Positions 1 to 12,328 of a DNA stretch of 64,000 bases are shown piece by piece; position 1 is the first letter of the stretch, and each line of letters opens with the position of its first letter. Source of the stretch: Saccharum officinarum (lineage: Eukaryota > Streptophyta > Magnoliopsida > Poales > Poaceae); contig CM036160.1 in the NCBI GenBank assembly GCA_020631735.1, positions 2,464,407-2,528,406 on the forward strand. Direction: 5' to 3'. Under the pieces are notes generated by a model, which saw nothing but the letters and a program-made list of their open reading frames with translations, was not told the DNA's origin and made no database searches. A program made the translations under genes and the position numbers.

Positions 1-573
1 AAAGTTCAAATCCAAAATTGCTACCAGCTGTCCAGAGAACCTAGAAATGTGAAAATTAAATATTTATTCATGTGTCAAACTTCCTCTATGACCAAACCAA
101 TGATACCACTAGTTCACTCATGTCATGAAAACACCAGAAAGTAAGGTGTGTCAACCCAGAACATTTATTTTAACCCCTTTCTTAATTTACTTAATTAATT
201 AAGTGGGAAATTAAACTTATATGCAACTGCTTAGAAAAATTCTATAAAAATTACAAGAGGCTCCTTGGCCTACTAGGAGGCTACTGTAAAAATTTGAACT
301 AAAGTTATTCACAGAAACTCCCTACACAAAATTCATAAGCCAAAAAGATTGATTTTTACATAAATAGGAAACCCTATTGAAAAGTGTCAAACAATAGATT
401 TCATATTTTTCCTAGTACCATTCTAACCTAATAACAAAACTCCCAAAATTTTACCTTTACTGGAACTATAGAAAAATTATAAAAATTCATTCAAGTGTCT
501 CCTAATATAAAATGACAACATCATAACTTGAAAAACTACTCAAGCAATAGGATCCAAACTTTTACCAGAGCTA

Positions 574-633
<60 letters not shown>

Positions 634-2640
634 ACATACTCACCAATTTTCATAATTTTTGGAACAGAAAAGCTCAAGATATGATTTAAACAAGTTTGCA
701 TGCAATTTAAAACACATTTCAAAACCCTAATTAATTATTCTAGAAATTAAACATCACATAAGCATTTGATATTTTTCCTAGATACTACACTTTATTTGGA
801 GCCCAACAAAATTTGGATCACAATTTTTGGATGTACCAAACCCAAGATAAGAAAATCACAAACAGCACTCAAATCTGTGAAATAATGAAGAAACTGAATT
901 TTTCCAAAATAAAAAGAGGGCACTGGGCCGGCCGATCCGCCAGCGCGGCCCAGCATACAGTGTGGCCCACTCCCGCCCACGGCCTGCTCACGCGCGCGGC
1001 CCGCGCTCGGTCTCTCGCCCGCGCGCGTGACTGCCAGGCGGGGCCCGCCGTCAGAGAGAGAGAGACAAGGGGCGGCGAACCGCGCGCTCCGGCGAGCTCT
1101 AGCTCGTCGGAGGTGAGCTCTTATGGAAGACTAAGCCCACCCTCGTGATCTCCATCAAGCCCCGCATTGATTTGTGTAGGTGGGGTGGCTTGAGTTGGAG
1201 CGGAAGGGACTCGCTGTCGACGATGGCGGACGACAGTGTTCCGGTGATTGGTCAGCGGCGACGGCGAGGTCACAACGCCTCGTCTAAGCTCGGTACGAGC
1301 TTCACGAGGGAACCAGGGATCTAATGGAGGGAGAAAGGGAGGCTGGGGAGGGTCCTAGCTACTCTGACCACGGCGGCCTCGACTCCGGCAAGGTCCCGCA
1401 CATGGCCGCGGTGGTGAAATCGGCCAATGCGGCCTTACCTTCGCTCAAACGACCCACGAAAGGAGTGGAGAGGGTAGAGGAAGGTGCTGTGGTGCTGCTG
1501 CTGGACAGAATTGGGTCGAGGCGCGATGACGACGGTGCACGAGCGTGAGGAAGCCCGCGGCAGCAATGGCGCCTCGGTGCTCCGCTCTGGCTCGGAGAGG
1601 GCGAGAGAGAGGGCAGGGGCGCGAGTGAGGGTGAGTGCTGGCTCCGTGGCGCCCTTGAAGACATCGCGACCTGACGGGTGGGGCCACGGCCGGCGTACGG
1701 CCACCACGGTGCGCCCACGCGGCAGCACGGCCCTGCGGCCGGTCGGCCACGACGTTTACTGAACGTTGCTCGTTTTGACTGAATCGGTGTCCATGGCTTA
1801 GACTAACAGCACGATTTCAACCGAGCAAATCTCCTAATCTAGCTCGAGTTAGCGATAGGTGTTAACAACAAAATTGTAGAGCTACATGAGTACTACAACT
1901 TTGTCAATTGGCTCAAGGACTGGTTCGGCCTGGTTTGTGAGTTATAAGGTGGTGAAATGGGGTACATTGAAACTGAAATTTCACTTCCAGACTTAGAAAA
2001 ATTTCTAAGTGTTGAGCACCCCTTAAGCTGACTTGTGGGCCATTTTTGAGCATGTTCTGGTCATTTTCATGAGATGGCCATATTAGAACTTTTGTTCCTT
2101 ATGAAATTATCTACAACTTTGCTTAAGGTTGCTCCTCCATGCAAGATTTCTAAGCTAGACTTTTTAAATAGTCAAACCAAAGCATTCTAGGGTCCAAGTT
2201 TGGTCAACAGCACATTGGAGGGCATTTTGGTCATTTTGGTCAACATGAATATTGCTCCACTACTTACCCTAAATGTAATTAAGGTGTTATAAGACCTAAT
2301 TAGCCACTTTACACATTGGTTACACAAAATTCCTAGTGTCACATACTTTGAAACAAGCAAAGCAATATTTCACCCAAATGTTGCAAGATCATGTTGCACA
2401 TGTTGCATGAGTGTGTTGCATAGCACTTGCTAATCATGTTACACTAAAGTGGTTGGCATGTCTCAAAAGGAAGTTGCACAAGTGGCACTTGGGTGTTGCA
2501 CACTACTCACTTCATAATACACATGAAATATAAACACATGTTGCAATGTTTCACATATTATAAGCTCATGCATGAATGGATGATGCTCAAGTTCATGAAA
2601 TGCAATGCAATTAAGGAAGCCAAACACCTGGGGTGTTACA
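1..2640 (-). mobile_element. Partial LTR of a gypsy-type (probably Del/Tekay-like) retrotransposon
   Basis: Read on the minus strand, this stretch begins at 2640 with TGTAACACCCCAGGTG, the usual start of large grass gypsy LTRs (TG..., with the conserved TGT-ACACCC block). It continues with an AT-rich part, a GC-rich block (about 900-1760) and another AT-rich part, the same layout as the complete 2.9 kb LTR at the other end of this window. No coding domain is visible. The window edge cuts the element, so it could be a solo LTR or one end of a full element, and no target duplication can be tested. The lineage is inferred from layout, not from pol. Confidence 0.6.
575..632. repeat. (TA)n microsatellite
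   Basis: An almost uninterrupted TA dinucleotide run of nearly 60 bp inside the LTR fragment. It is likely length-variable and prone to assembly error. Confidence 0.95.
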
Positions 2641-3600
2641 TGCGCTAGCCACCAGGTGGGATGGTGGCGGGGCCTGGAGGAGGGATCGGCCGGCCAAAGG
2701 GAAGCACCGGTGGGCCGTGACCAGCCGTCGGGCGGTGCCGGCGGGCGGATTAGGAGGGGTGGCGGATGGAAACGTAGCCACGTGAGGGAAGTCGCGTGTC
2801 CTCTGGTGCTACGGAGAAGATAATATTTTGGTTTTTTTTTGTTTTATTTTTTTTTGGCGGAAGCAGGCATCGAATCTGGGCTGCTGCGAGGGCGAAAGTG
2901 AGCAGGGGCAGGGGTGAGTTTGAAGCCTACATCAAACTTTCATCAACAGCCATCGAATTTGGTTTGGATGGTTTATTGACCCTTGATTTTAATGAAGACA
3001 ATTTTCTAGGTGTAATTTTCTAGGTGTACAATGGTTGGAGCTCTCAACGGGGGACGTTTTATTAGGTGGACCAAGTATAATTTAAGTGTTCCATTATAGT
3101 AGAGATATATCAACATGAATGAAGGTAGTTTTTTCATGGAATAGTTTCTGTCAATTCAGGGGCCTATTTAGCTGGCACATAATTTGCTGTAAAAAAAGGT
3201 AATATATGGCTGCCACAAAAGGTGTGGTTAACAAAATGGTTGTCACACACTTTTAGCACACTTAGGTAAGAAAGTGAGTCAACCACATATGAGACATGCA
3301 CATGGCTAGTTTGGCAAGACGCATATAAATTGTGGCTTAGCAAAACGGCGCTTCTAGCACCCGGACGTCTAGATCTAGGGGTCCGTCCTGACGCACCTAG
3401 GGCCCCACACCCACCCCCCTGCCCTGCATGGAACGCGCCCTCAACGAGAAGAAAGAAGAAAGAATAGCAACCACACCCGTCGCCACCGCCCTAGCACGCC
3501 CCGCACATAGGAGTAAGTAGATTGGAACAACCCCGCACCCCCCACGCGCCCAGGATTCACCCGCCCCCAACCTCGCTGCCCCCCAGCACCTCTACCCACT
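2641..3600. other. Intergenic sequence, no gene recognised
   Basis: GC-rich to about 2820, then a T-rich run and AT-rich sequence. Short open frames exist but show no recognisable domain, splice pattern or codon bias. I see no tRNA, TIR pair or other named element that I can support. Confidence 0.5.
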
Positions 3601-4190
3601 GCCAGCTCGCCCCTCCCCCCCTTTGACGCTGCAACAGTAGGATAAAAAACAACTGAAACACCATGAACATGTTATTGCAAAACAAACACTAAAACAAAAA
3701 CTGCTGCAACAATAGGATGAAGAAGTTGAAACACAAATGAACATATTATTGCAATGACATGGAACAACTACTGCAACATGAGATTGAAACAACTGAAATA
3801 TATTGCAACATCTCAAAAAAGCAGTACTCCTACAACATTGGGATGAAGAAGTTGAAACACTAAGAAACGTATTATTGCAACAACAAAAGAACAATAGCTG
3901 AAAAACATTGCTGGCTGGAGCAGCTGAAACACTATGAATATATTATTACAATAACACATAACAACTGCTGCAACAAAGGAACAGCTACTGCAGCATGCAG
4001 ATTGAAACAACTGGAACATACTGCAAAATTACAACAACACCGAACAACTTCTACAACAACGTGCAACAACTACTACAACATGTAGATTGAAGCAAACTGA
4101 AAAACATACTGCATATATCTCAAGAAGTACTACTGCAACATCAACTGAACCCTATCGCAACATCCATAGAGAACCACTGCAACACGGCGA
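3600..4190. repeat. Degenerate tandem repeat rich in TGCAAC / TTGAAACA
   Basis: Imperfect units share GGATGAAGAAGTTGAAACAC (3715 and 3841, 126 bp apart) and many copies of CTGCAACA and GATTGAAACAACTGAAA. Open frames on the minus strand here (Phe/Cys/Ser-rich) follow from the repeat and are not genes. A similar TTGCAA/GTTTCA-rich repeat lies in the opposite sense at 33120-33600. The block is probably internal sequence of an unnamed grass DNA transposon. Confidence 0.6.
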
Positions 4191-4840
4191 GATCTGAACA
4201 AGAGAGCTTGCCAAAACCCTAGCCACCGCCACACCCTTTAGATCTAGGGGGAGGAGGGAGGAGGGAGAGGAGGAGAAGGAGGAGGAGGAAGGGGATGGCT
4301 TAGATCCATAAAGGATCCACCTACCTCGCCGGAAGCCACCACCATCGAGCTCCTCTCCGGTGGCTGGAGGTCGCCAGAACGAGGGAGGAAGGCAGGGAAG
4401 GAGGGAGGCACGGCTCACCAAAAAGCCTCCACCGTCGCCCTCTCTCTTGGTGGCATGAAGGTCATGGGAGCACGGAGGGAGGGAGGCGCGACACAACAAA
4501 GTGAGAGGGTGAAGTGCGGAGGAGCGGGCGAGGCGAGCGAGAGAGTGCGGCGGTCACAAACGGGATGGGAAGGAGTCGAACGGATAAGGGCGCCACGTGG
4601 TTGAGTCTTTCAGCGTGGGTGCGGCGGGTTGGTTCACGCGGGTGCGTCCGATCCGTCCGCACGCCCGTAATATATCAATTCTGTTGGCAAAATTTTCCAA
4701 CCAACTAAACCGTTCCACACCGTCTTATTCGGCCTCGCCTCAAAAAAAGTCTTATTGGGCCTGGTATAGATGGCCAAATGGGTCACCTTGCACGGTCCGA
4801 TAAAAGCTTGTAGCGACATGGAGCTTCCACATACGGTAGG
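4191..4840. other. Intergenic GC-rich sequence, no gene recognised
   Basis: A purine-rich, GC-rich tract (about 4230-4520), then mixed sequence up to the next transposon. No conserved protein domain is visible on either strand. Confidence 0.5.
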
Positions 4841-5232
4841 GGTTCAGCTAAGGATGGCAACAGGGCAGTTTTGGGTCGGATATTCGCGGGTTTCAGGTCT
4901 CGTGGGTTCAAGTTCAGGGATGATTTCTCACCCATAGTTTTCGGGTTCGGGGCCCCGAAACCTATCAGGTTCGGTTTCGGGTTTGGTTTTCCACCTATAG
5001 ATATCCAAAATAAATCATTTAGAATTAAAACTCATGTTTTATAATATGCTAATAATAACTTGTTTACTAAGATTATTAAATTTATTTTAAGTTGACTCAT
5101 GAAAATAATTATTATTTGTTGCCTCTTGTTTATACATGTGAATATGTGTATATATACCATGCATATGTTTATAGAAAGTCCTTATTTCCCTTACTAGGTT
5201 GTCATACAAAGCGGGTTTTGGGTATCCGTGGG

Positions 5233-8200
5233 CAGGCTCGGCCCTGGATGCGGGCAAGCAGGGCGGCCGCCCTAGGCCCCCAAGTTGGCAGGGCCCCCTC
5301 CCAGGTATGCAAACACCATTAGTATTTGGCCCAGTATGAACGTTCCTGGCCTGCTAACTGAGTAATTGCTGGTGTCCGCAGCTAGCGTCCGCGAGAAGCC
5401 AGGCCACACGCACACTCGACTCGACTCGGAGTCTCGGAGATCTCGTCTGCGGCGGCGACGCGGTCTGAGGTGACGCGGAAGCGGACCGGCGGGCGGACGT
5501 GACACGCGTGGCGGCGGCGGCCAGCGATGCGAGACGCGTGGGCGCAGCTGTTGCTCCTGCAGTCCTGCACGAGTGTGCGATGGCGCTACGATCTCCGCGA
5601 CTCCGGCACTCCGCCGACCTAGACGAGCGACGATGATTCGACGAATCGACGATCGGTGGTGAGCTACACTGACTCATCGAGCGTCCGAGCTAGCAATTCC
5701 AGGAGATGAGTTACCTTTTTTAACTAATTGTTTCTCTACATCTTAACAGCATCATGTCATCAAGATCAAGAAAGTATGCTTCCGGCAGTGAGAAAAGGAA
5801 AAAAAAGCAAGAATAGATGAGCTCCTACAATCACAGAGGGGTTCTATGCACAAGTTTTTGAAGAATAATCCGAACACTTCAAGAGATCCAAATGAGTTGG
5901 CAATAGTTGTCTGGAAGGAACCAACATAGATTATTCCAGAAGATGAAGGCGAAGGTCCTCCTAATGACAATGTGAGTAATGATGAGCACATATTTAATTC
6001 AAATACTACAGAAAATTGTAATCTTGATGAGGAACCGGTGTGTCACATGGATATTTATGATCCAAGAAATTGGGATAATCTTGATAACAAAGCAAGAGAT
6101 ATATTAGTTGAAAAGGGGCCTATAAGAGAAGATAATATTGTATTCCCTTCGATGATAATTTAAGGCATTTTGCATATTCTCATTATCATAGAAAAATGAG
6201 TAATGGAGAACTACGTGACAGGAAATGGCTAGTTTATTCCAAACACTTGGATAAAGTATTTTGCTTTTGCTGTAAGCTTTTTAATTCTAAAAAGTGCAAG
6301 AGTTCATTGGCGAATGATGGGTATAGAGACTGGAAACATATCAATGAGAGGCTGAAGGAACATGAAATTAGTGTTGAGCATATTACCAATATGAACTCAT
6401 GGAATGAATTGAGAACTAGATTAGGCAAACAAGAGACAATTGATAAAGAGTTACAGCAACAAATCTCCAAGGAAAAAGAGCGCATAAGGCAAGTACTGAT
6501 GAGAATAGTTGCCATTGTAAAATTCCTTGGTAGACGTAATTTGGCTTTTCGAGGATCTAACGAGCAGCTTTATAATGACCAAAATGGCAATTTCTTAGCT
6601 TGTGTTGAGATGGTTGCAGAATTTGATTTGGTAATGCAAGACCATCTTAGACGTATTCAAAATAATGATATTCATTATCATTATCTTAGTCACAAAATTT
6701 AAAATAAGTTGATTTCTCTTATGGCTTCTGATATTACAAATTCTATCATCAAGATTGTGAAAGAGGCCAAATATTTCTCAGTTATTCTTGATTGCACCCC
6801 AGATGTTAGTCATCAAGAACAAATGACTTTGTTGGTTCGATGTGTTAACATGAGTGAAGGTAAAATTAAAATAGAGGAGTACTTTCTTGGTTTCCTAAAA
6901 GTAGATGACACATCTGGTTCTGGGCTCTTCAATGTTTTGGTTGATTCCATTAAGTCCTTTGGTCTTAATATTGATGACATTAGGGGACAAGGTTATGATA
7001 ATGGTTCTAATATGAAAGGAAAACACAAGGGGGTTCAAAGTCGATTGCGTGATATAAATCCAAGAGCTTTGTATATGCCATGTGCTTGCCACAGTCTTAA
7101 TCTTACTCTTTGTGACATGGCTAAGTCTTGTAGCAAAGCTGACTCCTTTTTTGGAATTGTGCAACGGATATATGTCTTATTTGCTGGTTCTACTAAAAGA
7201 TGGAATTTTTTGCTTGATCATGTTGATGGTTTAACTGTGAAATCTTTGTGCAACACACGTTGGGAGAGTCATATTAAAAGTATTGCAGCAATTAGATATC
7301 AAGCTCCACAGCTAAGGGCAGCTTTACTTGCATTGAGTGAAGATAGAGATGTAGAACCAAAGGATAGAAGTGATGCAAAGAATTTATTTGAAGTACTTGG
7401 CAGCTTTGAATTTATATTTGGCATGGTTATTTGGCATGATGTTTTATTTGCTGTTAATAAAGTAAGCAAGAAGTTGCAGTCACCATCTATGTGTATTGAG
7501 TCTACCATGCAGCAAATACAAGGCATAATGGATTATTTTAAAACCTATAGAATTGATGGGTATGCTTCTAGTAAGGTCAATGCAAAGGAAGTTGCATCTA
7601 AAATGGGTGTCGAGCCATCGTTCCCAGTAAAGCGCCGTGCTCTTAGAAAGAAACATTTTGATGAAAACAATAGTGAGGAAGTACTCTTGGATGGTGAGAA
7701 GGAATTTAAAGTTAGTTACTTCGCGGTTATAATTGATATGGCAGTCGGTTCATTGGAGACTAGATTTCAAGAATTAGAATCATTCAGAGAATTATTTGGA
7801 TTTTTAATGAGTTCAGCAAACTTGAAGGCATTGGATGGTCCTGAGCTAAAAGTGTGTTGCACAACACTGGCAGCAGTTTTCTCTCTAAATGGATCATCTG
7901 ACATTGATTTGAATGATCTAATTTCTGAGTTAAGTGTTCTACAATTCACATTGCCAGATACATCGATGACAGCCATGGAGATTTTTGAGTTTGTTAGAAA
8001 AGCTGATTGTTATCCTAATGCTTCCATTGCTTATCAGATCTTGTTTACTATGCCTGTGACTGTGGCATCTGCTGAAAGAAGCTTCTTAAAATTAAAATTG
8101 TTGAAGAACTATTTGAGATCTACAATGTCTCAAGAGAGGTTAAATGGTTTGGCAACATTATGCATTGAGAAGCGATTGTTGGATGAGATTGATATTGATA

Positions 8201-8414
8201 CTATCATCAATGACTTCGCATCGAGGCATGTTAGAAGAAATTTTTAAGGTAATTTAATATTTATGAATTGTTTCATATGGATATTTCTTTTACATACGCA
8301 GTTAAGTGTTTATATATATGTATTTACATTTAGTACTATCAATATCATGTATGTACAAAGGGCCCCGGATTGTTTGTTTCGCCCCGGGCCTCCAAAAAGT
8401 TAGGGCCGGCGCTG
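5233..8414 (+). mobile_element. hAT transposon nested in a smaller hAT-like element
   Basis: The left end CAGGCTCGGCCCTGG (5233) and the inverted right end CAGCGCCGGCCCTAA (8414) form an imperfect TIR. They are flanked by 8-mers tccgtggg (5225-5232) and tccatggg (8415-8422), 7/8 identical. The 3182 bp interior encodes an hAT transposase remnant. The mismatches in both duplication and TIR fit an old insertion. Confidence 0.85.
5754..8247 (+). pseudogene. hAT-family transposase (TTF-type zinc finger / DUF4371 / dimerisation domain), decayed
   Basis: The reading starts at the ATG at 5754, in an N-terminal Lys/Arg-rich region. A TTF/BED-like zinc-finger region (around 6200-6330, with [10 protein letters not shown]) follows, then the DUF4371-type core (6700-7300, with the [17 protein letters not shown] segment and RWESH) and the C-terminal hAT dimerisation motif (about 8030-8170, [20 protein letters not shown]). 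This family is typical of ZMYM1-like hAT transposases in plants. Frameshifts near 5810 and 6150, a TAG near 5928 and a TAA at about 6700 break it. The last 512 codons (6709-8247) are open without interruption, so the C-terminal part looks better preserved, but the copy should be inactive. Confidence 0.85.
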
Positions 8415-8548
8415 TCCATGGGTTTGGTTTTGGGGACGGATTATCACCGGAATTGGTGTTCGGTGCTATTTTGGGTTTCGATTTCAGGTTTCGGGTTCGG
8501 GTGCACAGAGACTCCACCCGATCCAAATCTGCCCCGTTGCCATCCCTA

Positions 8549-9250
8549 GGTTCAACCACTCGTGGCTACTATGGGGAGCACGGGTAGGGCCATATGATTG
8601 TAGAGGCGGCATATATGTGGTGCTATTTGGTCAGGCAGCTAAGGATATAGCCATATAGTTGGATTTTGTTGGGCTGGCAATATTAAAACTGCTTGTGTCT
8701 TATGGTGCTCGGCAAGACTGCAAAAGTTGGAAGAAAACAAAAAACAAAATGTAAACACATAGGAGCAGTGGCAACGTCAAACGTTATCTAGAAGGAAAGC
8801 ACCCGAACACATTTTATGTGCGAAGTTCAAAACTTCTAGAGATTTCTTTAGAAGTCCCAATGTTCAGAAGTTTGGTTTGGAAGTTTGAATCCACACAAGC
8901 CACGACCACGAAATGCAATGATCTGGGGACATTTCTCAACCTTTTGAGCATAACTTCACGTGTGGTCTCAACACAAGTTACTTCCAACGACTAGCTAGCT
9001 AATCTTTCGATCCCCATCACTAAATCCTCAACATACAAAGAACACATATACCTCATAATATGTCAACACAACAATATGCCATCTAACATGAGCAAAATCA
9101 TTCAATCTTCAATAGATGACACTGATATTTAAAGCAAAATGGCAACAATTCAAATCATATAGCAAAAGACCGAATACCAAATCACAAGTAGATACAATAA
9201 TTTACGTGAAACCCCTTGCAAAGAAAAATCATAGATGGCATGATCAAACA
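8549..9250. other. Intergenic sequence, no gene recognised
   Basis: Mostly AT-rich sequence between the hAT elements and a CACTA-like remnant. No open frame of convincing length and no TIR pair are visible. Confidence 0.5.
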
Positions 9251-9257
9251 ATCCACT

Positions 9258-9450
9258 ATCACTATTCCAGAACTGATAATCATTGTCGGGTCAGAACCGC
9301 CATCACTACCGGAATTCATGCCGACAGAGGATACTCGGTAGTGATGGGGGTGTCCTATCGCTGCCAGTTTGGTGACCCGATAGTGATAGTAGTCTATCAC
9401 TATCGGGGTCAAAGCACAACCCTTTAGTGTTATTCTCGGCTATCACTATC
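9258..9450. mobile_element. Possible terminal fragment of a CACTA-type element
   Basis: It begins with CACTATTCCAGAAC and contains repeated direct and inverted short motifs (CACTACCGG, CACTATCGGGTC, GATAGTGATAG), as in subterminal arrays of CACTA elements. No matching opposite terminus or 3 bp duplication was found, so the call is tentative. Confidence 0.35.
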
Positions 9451-9648
9451 TGGTTGGTTCATCAACTGGCAAATTTAAGTCCCCTGAGATTTAAAAAGTG
9501 AAGTACCCAACTTATTCAATGGAGTCAAAGCTCTAGTGCCCCCTCCACAAAGGGCACCAGAGAAATCCAGTGAGTGCAGAAATCCTACACTAAGCATCTC
9601 TTTCAAACTATTTTTCAAATGTGCTAACTCCCAAAGTGTCCCATGGGA

Positions 9649-10725
9649 CACTACTGCAAAAATTTTATTGGAGGCAGGCGCAATGGATTAATCGAGGCGG
9701 GAATCACAACCGACTAGGTCCAAAAGTAGAGGTAAATCGGACTTTCCCAAGGTGGTTCAAATATGCCCACCTCAGTTAATCAAATAAAAAAAAAGAAAGA
9801 AAAAGCCCATAGCCCAGCCCTAACCGGGCTTGGATCTAGACCCCACACCGTCGCCCCTACGCGCCACCGCCCTTGCACGCTCCCCAATGCTAGATCTAGA
9901 GCCACGCCAGAGAAGGGAGGGAGGGCGTGGGAGAGCAGATTCGGTCGTGCTAGCCTTGGACACGCCACCAACGCCAGATCTGCCTGCATGTGCCGCTTCT
10001 TGGAGCCGCCCCTGATGGAGCTCGAGGCAAGAGCTCCTAGGCCGCGAGAGGGAGGTGCCGCTAGATTTGCCGCAACCCGCCATACCCCGCTCGCGCCACC
10101 GAGCCCGCCTCCAAGCACCACCACCACCACCAGAAGGGAGGAGAAGAGAGCCAGGCCGCACTGGAACCACACCTCCGCATCGGATCTAGGAGAAGGAGGA
10201 GGGGGCCAGATCTGGGAGATGGAGAGGGAGAGGCACCGACTATGGGGAGAGGGAGAGGGAGGGGCACCACCTATGGGGAGAGGGAGAGGGAGAGGGAGAG
10301 GCGGGCTCAGGAGAGAGGGAGGTGCGAGTGATGGCTGGGTGAGGGAGAGAGAGACCTGACGGGTGAAGGGTTAGTGTTTCTTGTTTATATAGCATGACCA
10401 ATTACTGGGCTGAGATGGGCTTCTAATGGATGCGGCCTCATTAACCAAAGAGGTATGCCTCCGAAAATGGCCTGATTTTTGGAGGAGGACTCTTAAAAGC
10501 CTGCCTTGGTTAATCGATTTTGCACGGCAGGCATTTTCCAACCGCCTCGTTAAAATAAAATGACCACCTCGGTAAATTGATTTTGTGAGGAGGGCTTTTT
10601 ATGGTGCCTCGGTAAAAAAATCGATCACCTCCATTATCGTTGGGCATTTTATGAGGCGGTTAGTTTTTGTGATCGCATCAGTTAATAAAAGGGCACCGCC
10701 TCGCAAAATCATTTATGCAGTAGTG
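9649..10725. mobile_element. Non-autonomous CACTA (CMC/En-Spm) element
   Basis: The left end CACTACTGCAAAAAT (9649) matches the inverted right end CACTACTGCATAAAT (ending 10725). The outer few hundred bases carry many direct and inverted copies of a GCCTCGGTTAAT / AATCGATTTTGC motif, the subterminal array expected of CACTA elements. The middle (about 9820-10370) is a GC-rich block unlike the AT-rich ends. It holds open frames on both strands without recognisable domains and may be captured host sequence. Flanking triplets (gga / aca) do not match, so the 3 bp duplication is lost or mutated. No transposase is encoded. Confidence 0.8.
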
Positions 10726-11600
10726 ACAACAACAACTTTAAACATAGAGTTAGCATTTTTAAAATATCTTGAAAGAATTTTCTCTTTCTTTCACCATAGC
10801 ACTAGGTCTAATGCATATGCAATGCTAATCGTTACTGGTGGCACTAGATAACTGCTTTTGCTTTAGAGTATGGCTATCTACCCTAAACCCAACCGTGCAC
10901 ACTATTGCACCTTCACCGGTAAAAGCAAAGACCCCTATGCATACCTTCGCCTTCAAGACTTTGCTTCATTCTCCATCATCTCCTTCATCCATGTTGAGCA
11001 CTTGCTTCATGGTTAACATCATCTCCACCATGTTTGTAGGCTTGCTCGACTCCTTTGTGGGACCTAGCTTAATCATCATTCAGGAAAGCATTAGTTTACT
11101 ATAGTTGTCACTCAATTATCAAAGCCAAACTAGGGCTTTTAGATGCATGGCACTTCATCCAACGAAACCACCATGGAACCGTTTAGGGTGGAAAACAGTC
11201 GGTTTCGAGAGTTAAAGCGGTGTAAGCATCCAAATTTTTAGACGGAGGAGATAAATCAAAATTCGACAATATATAGTTGAGGAGGGTTGGAAGGACCTGT
11301 TTCTTATTTTTACTTCTTTTCCTTAGCCCGCTCCCTTTTGCTTCCCAATCGACAAGACAAAACCGAGCATGAGCCTACATGCTTTGTTGGTCTACAGCCC
11401 ACTAGCAAGCCTCTTTCCTTCTCCCAATTGGGCCAAGGCCGGGCTAACCACACCTCCCATCTCCATTGACCATGGGCCTATCTTGGCACAAGCCACACAT
11501 CCGTCCTTGTCCCATAAGCAGCTGCCGCCATGTTTCCTCGACTTCACTAATCGGCAGGCATTTGCTTGATTCAAAATCAGCAAACCATCAAATAAATCTC
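10726..11600. other. Intergenic sequence, no gene recognised
   Basis: Mixed-composition sequence. I see no splice-supported gene, RNA gene or complete element here. Confidence 0.5.
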
Positions 11601-12302
11601 CATGACTTTTCTTTTTTAAGAAAAAGTTATTCCTGTAACTTTCTATTTCTAAAAAGTTATAAAGTTGTGTTCATAACTTTTGTGGATAACATTTTGGGCC
11701 ACAAAACTCATCGCCGCAACTTCTTCCTCATAACTTTTTCAATATAGTTTCTACATGATCTTTGTGGACTATTTTTTTATAACTATCAACGGACAAACAT
11801 ATCATGACAATTTCTTAACATAAATTTTCTAGCTATATTTTTATATAATAAATTTTACAAATAATGTAACTTATCCACATAATTTTTTTTGTTGTTCAAC
11901 ATATTTCCAAATTTATACACAACTTATCAAGCACAATTTTTTACATAATTTGTTTTGGATAAATAACTTCCCAAGCTAAAAAATATGTTTATAGTATATA
12001 GCAGAAAAACGGCTATGTTAATATAAAATCTAAAAAAAGGAAAGAAAAAGAAGGAAAAAATGAAAAGGCAGAAAGAGCGAGAAATAGAACAAACTTGTCG
12101 AATCAGATACCAAGGTCATGCTGAAAGTTTTTAAGATAAGTTGTGTATACAATTCGGTCCAAAATATAGTAAAAATTATGATTAGAGGCTATTGTGATAA
12201 GTTATGTCCCACAAAATATTATGCATAAAGTTGTGAAAATTGTGTAACTTTCCAAAAATAGAAAATTATGGAAATATTTTTTTCACAAAAGGAAAGTTGT
12301 CA
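11601..12302. repeat. Imperfect inverted-repeat element, AT-rich
   Basis: The left arm (11601-11710) and the reverse complement of the right arm (12195-12302) align over about 100 bp. They share blocks around TTCTATTT, AAAGTTA and the ACATAACTTATC/CACAACTTATC motif. The interior repeats ATAACTT-type words. It is probably a MITE or foldback element. Arms are clearly diverged and no target duplication was identified. Confidence 0.45.
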
Positions 12303-12328
12303 CTTGTTCCAAGTCTGGTGAACGTTGT

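Larger units (their letters stand above)
4849..8548. mobile_element. Short hAT-like non-autonomous element, split by an inner hAT insertion
   Basis: The ends are TAAGGATGGCAAC (4849-4861) and, inverted, TAGGGATGGCAAC (ending at 8548). Flanking 8-mers are ggttcagc (4841-4848) and ggttcaac (8549-8556), 7/8 identical, as expected for an hAT target duplication. Removing the inner element and one copy of its duplication leaves about 510 bp, rich in runs such as GGGTTTCGGGTTCGGG, with no coding capacity. Another element with nearly the same terminal motif lies at 31972-32922. Confidence 0.75.

Noticed and set aside
540..722. Open frame across the TA microsatellite
   Set aside because: Its Tyr/Ile repeat is only the translated (TA)n run.
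3592..4019. Cys/Phe/Ser-rich frames on the minus strand
   Set aside because: They follow the period of a degenerate tandem repeat and have no domain.
9763..10359. 198-codon frame in the CACTA core
   Set aside because: GC-rich composition opens frames on both strands, with no recognisable domain or splice signals.
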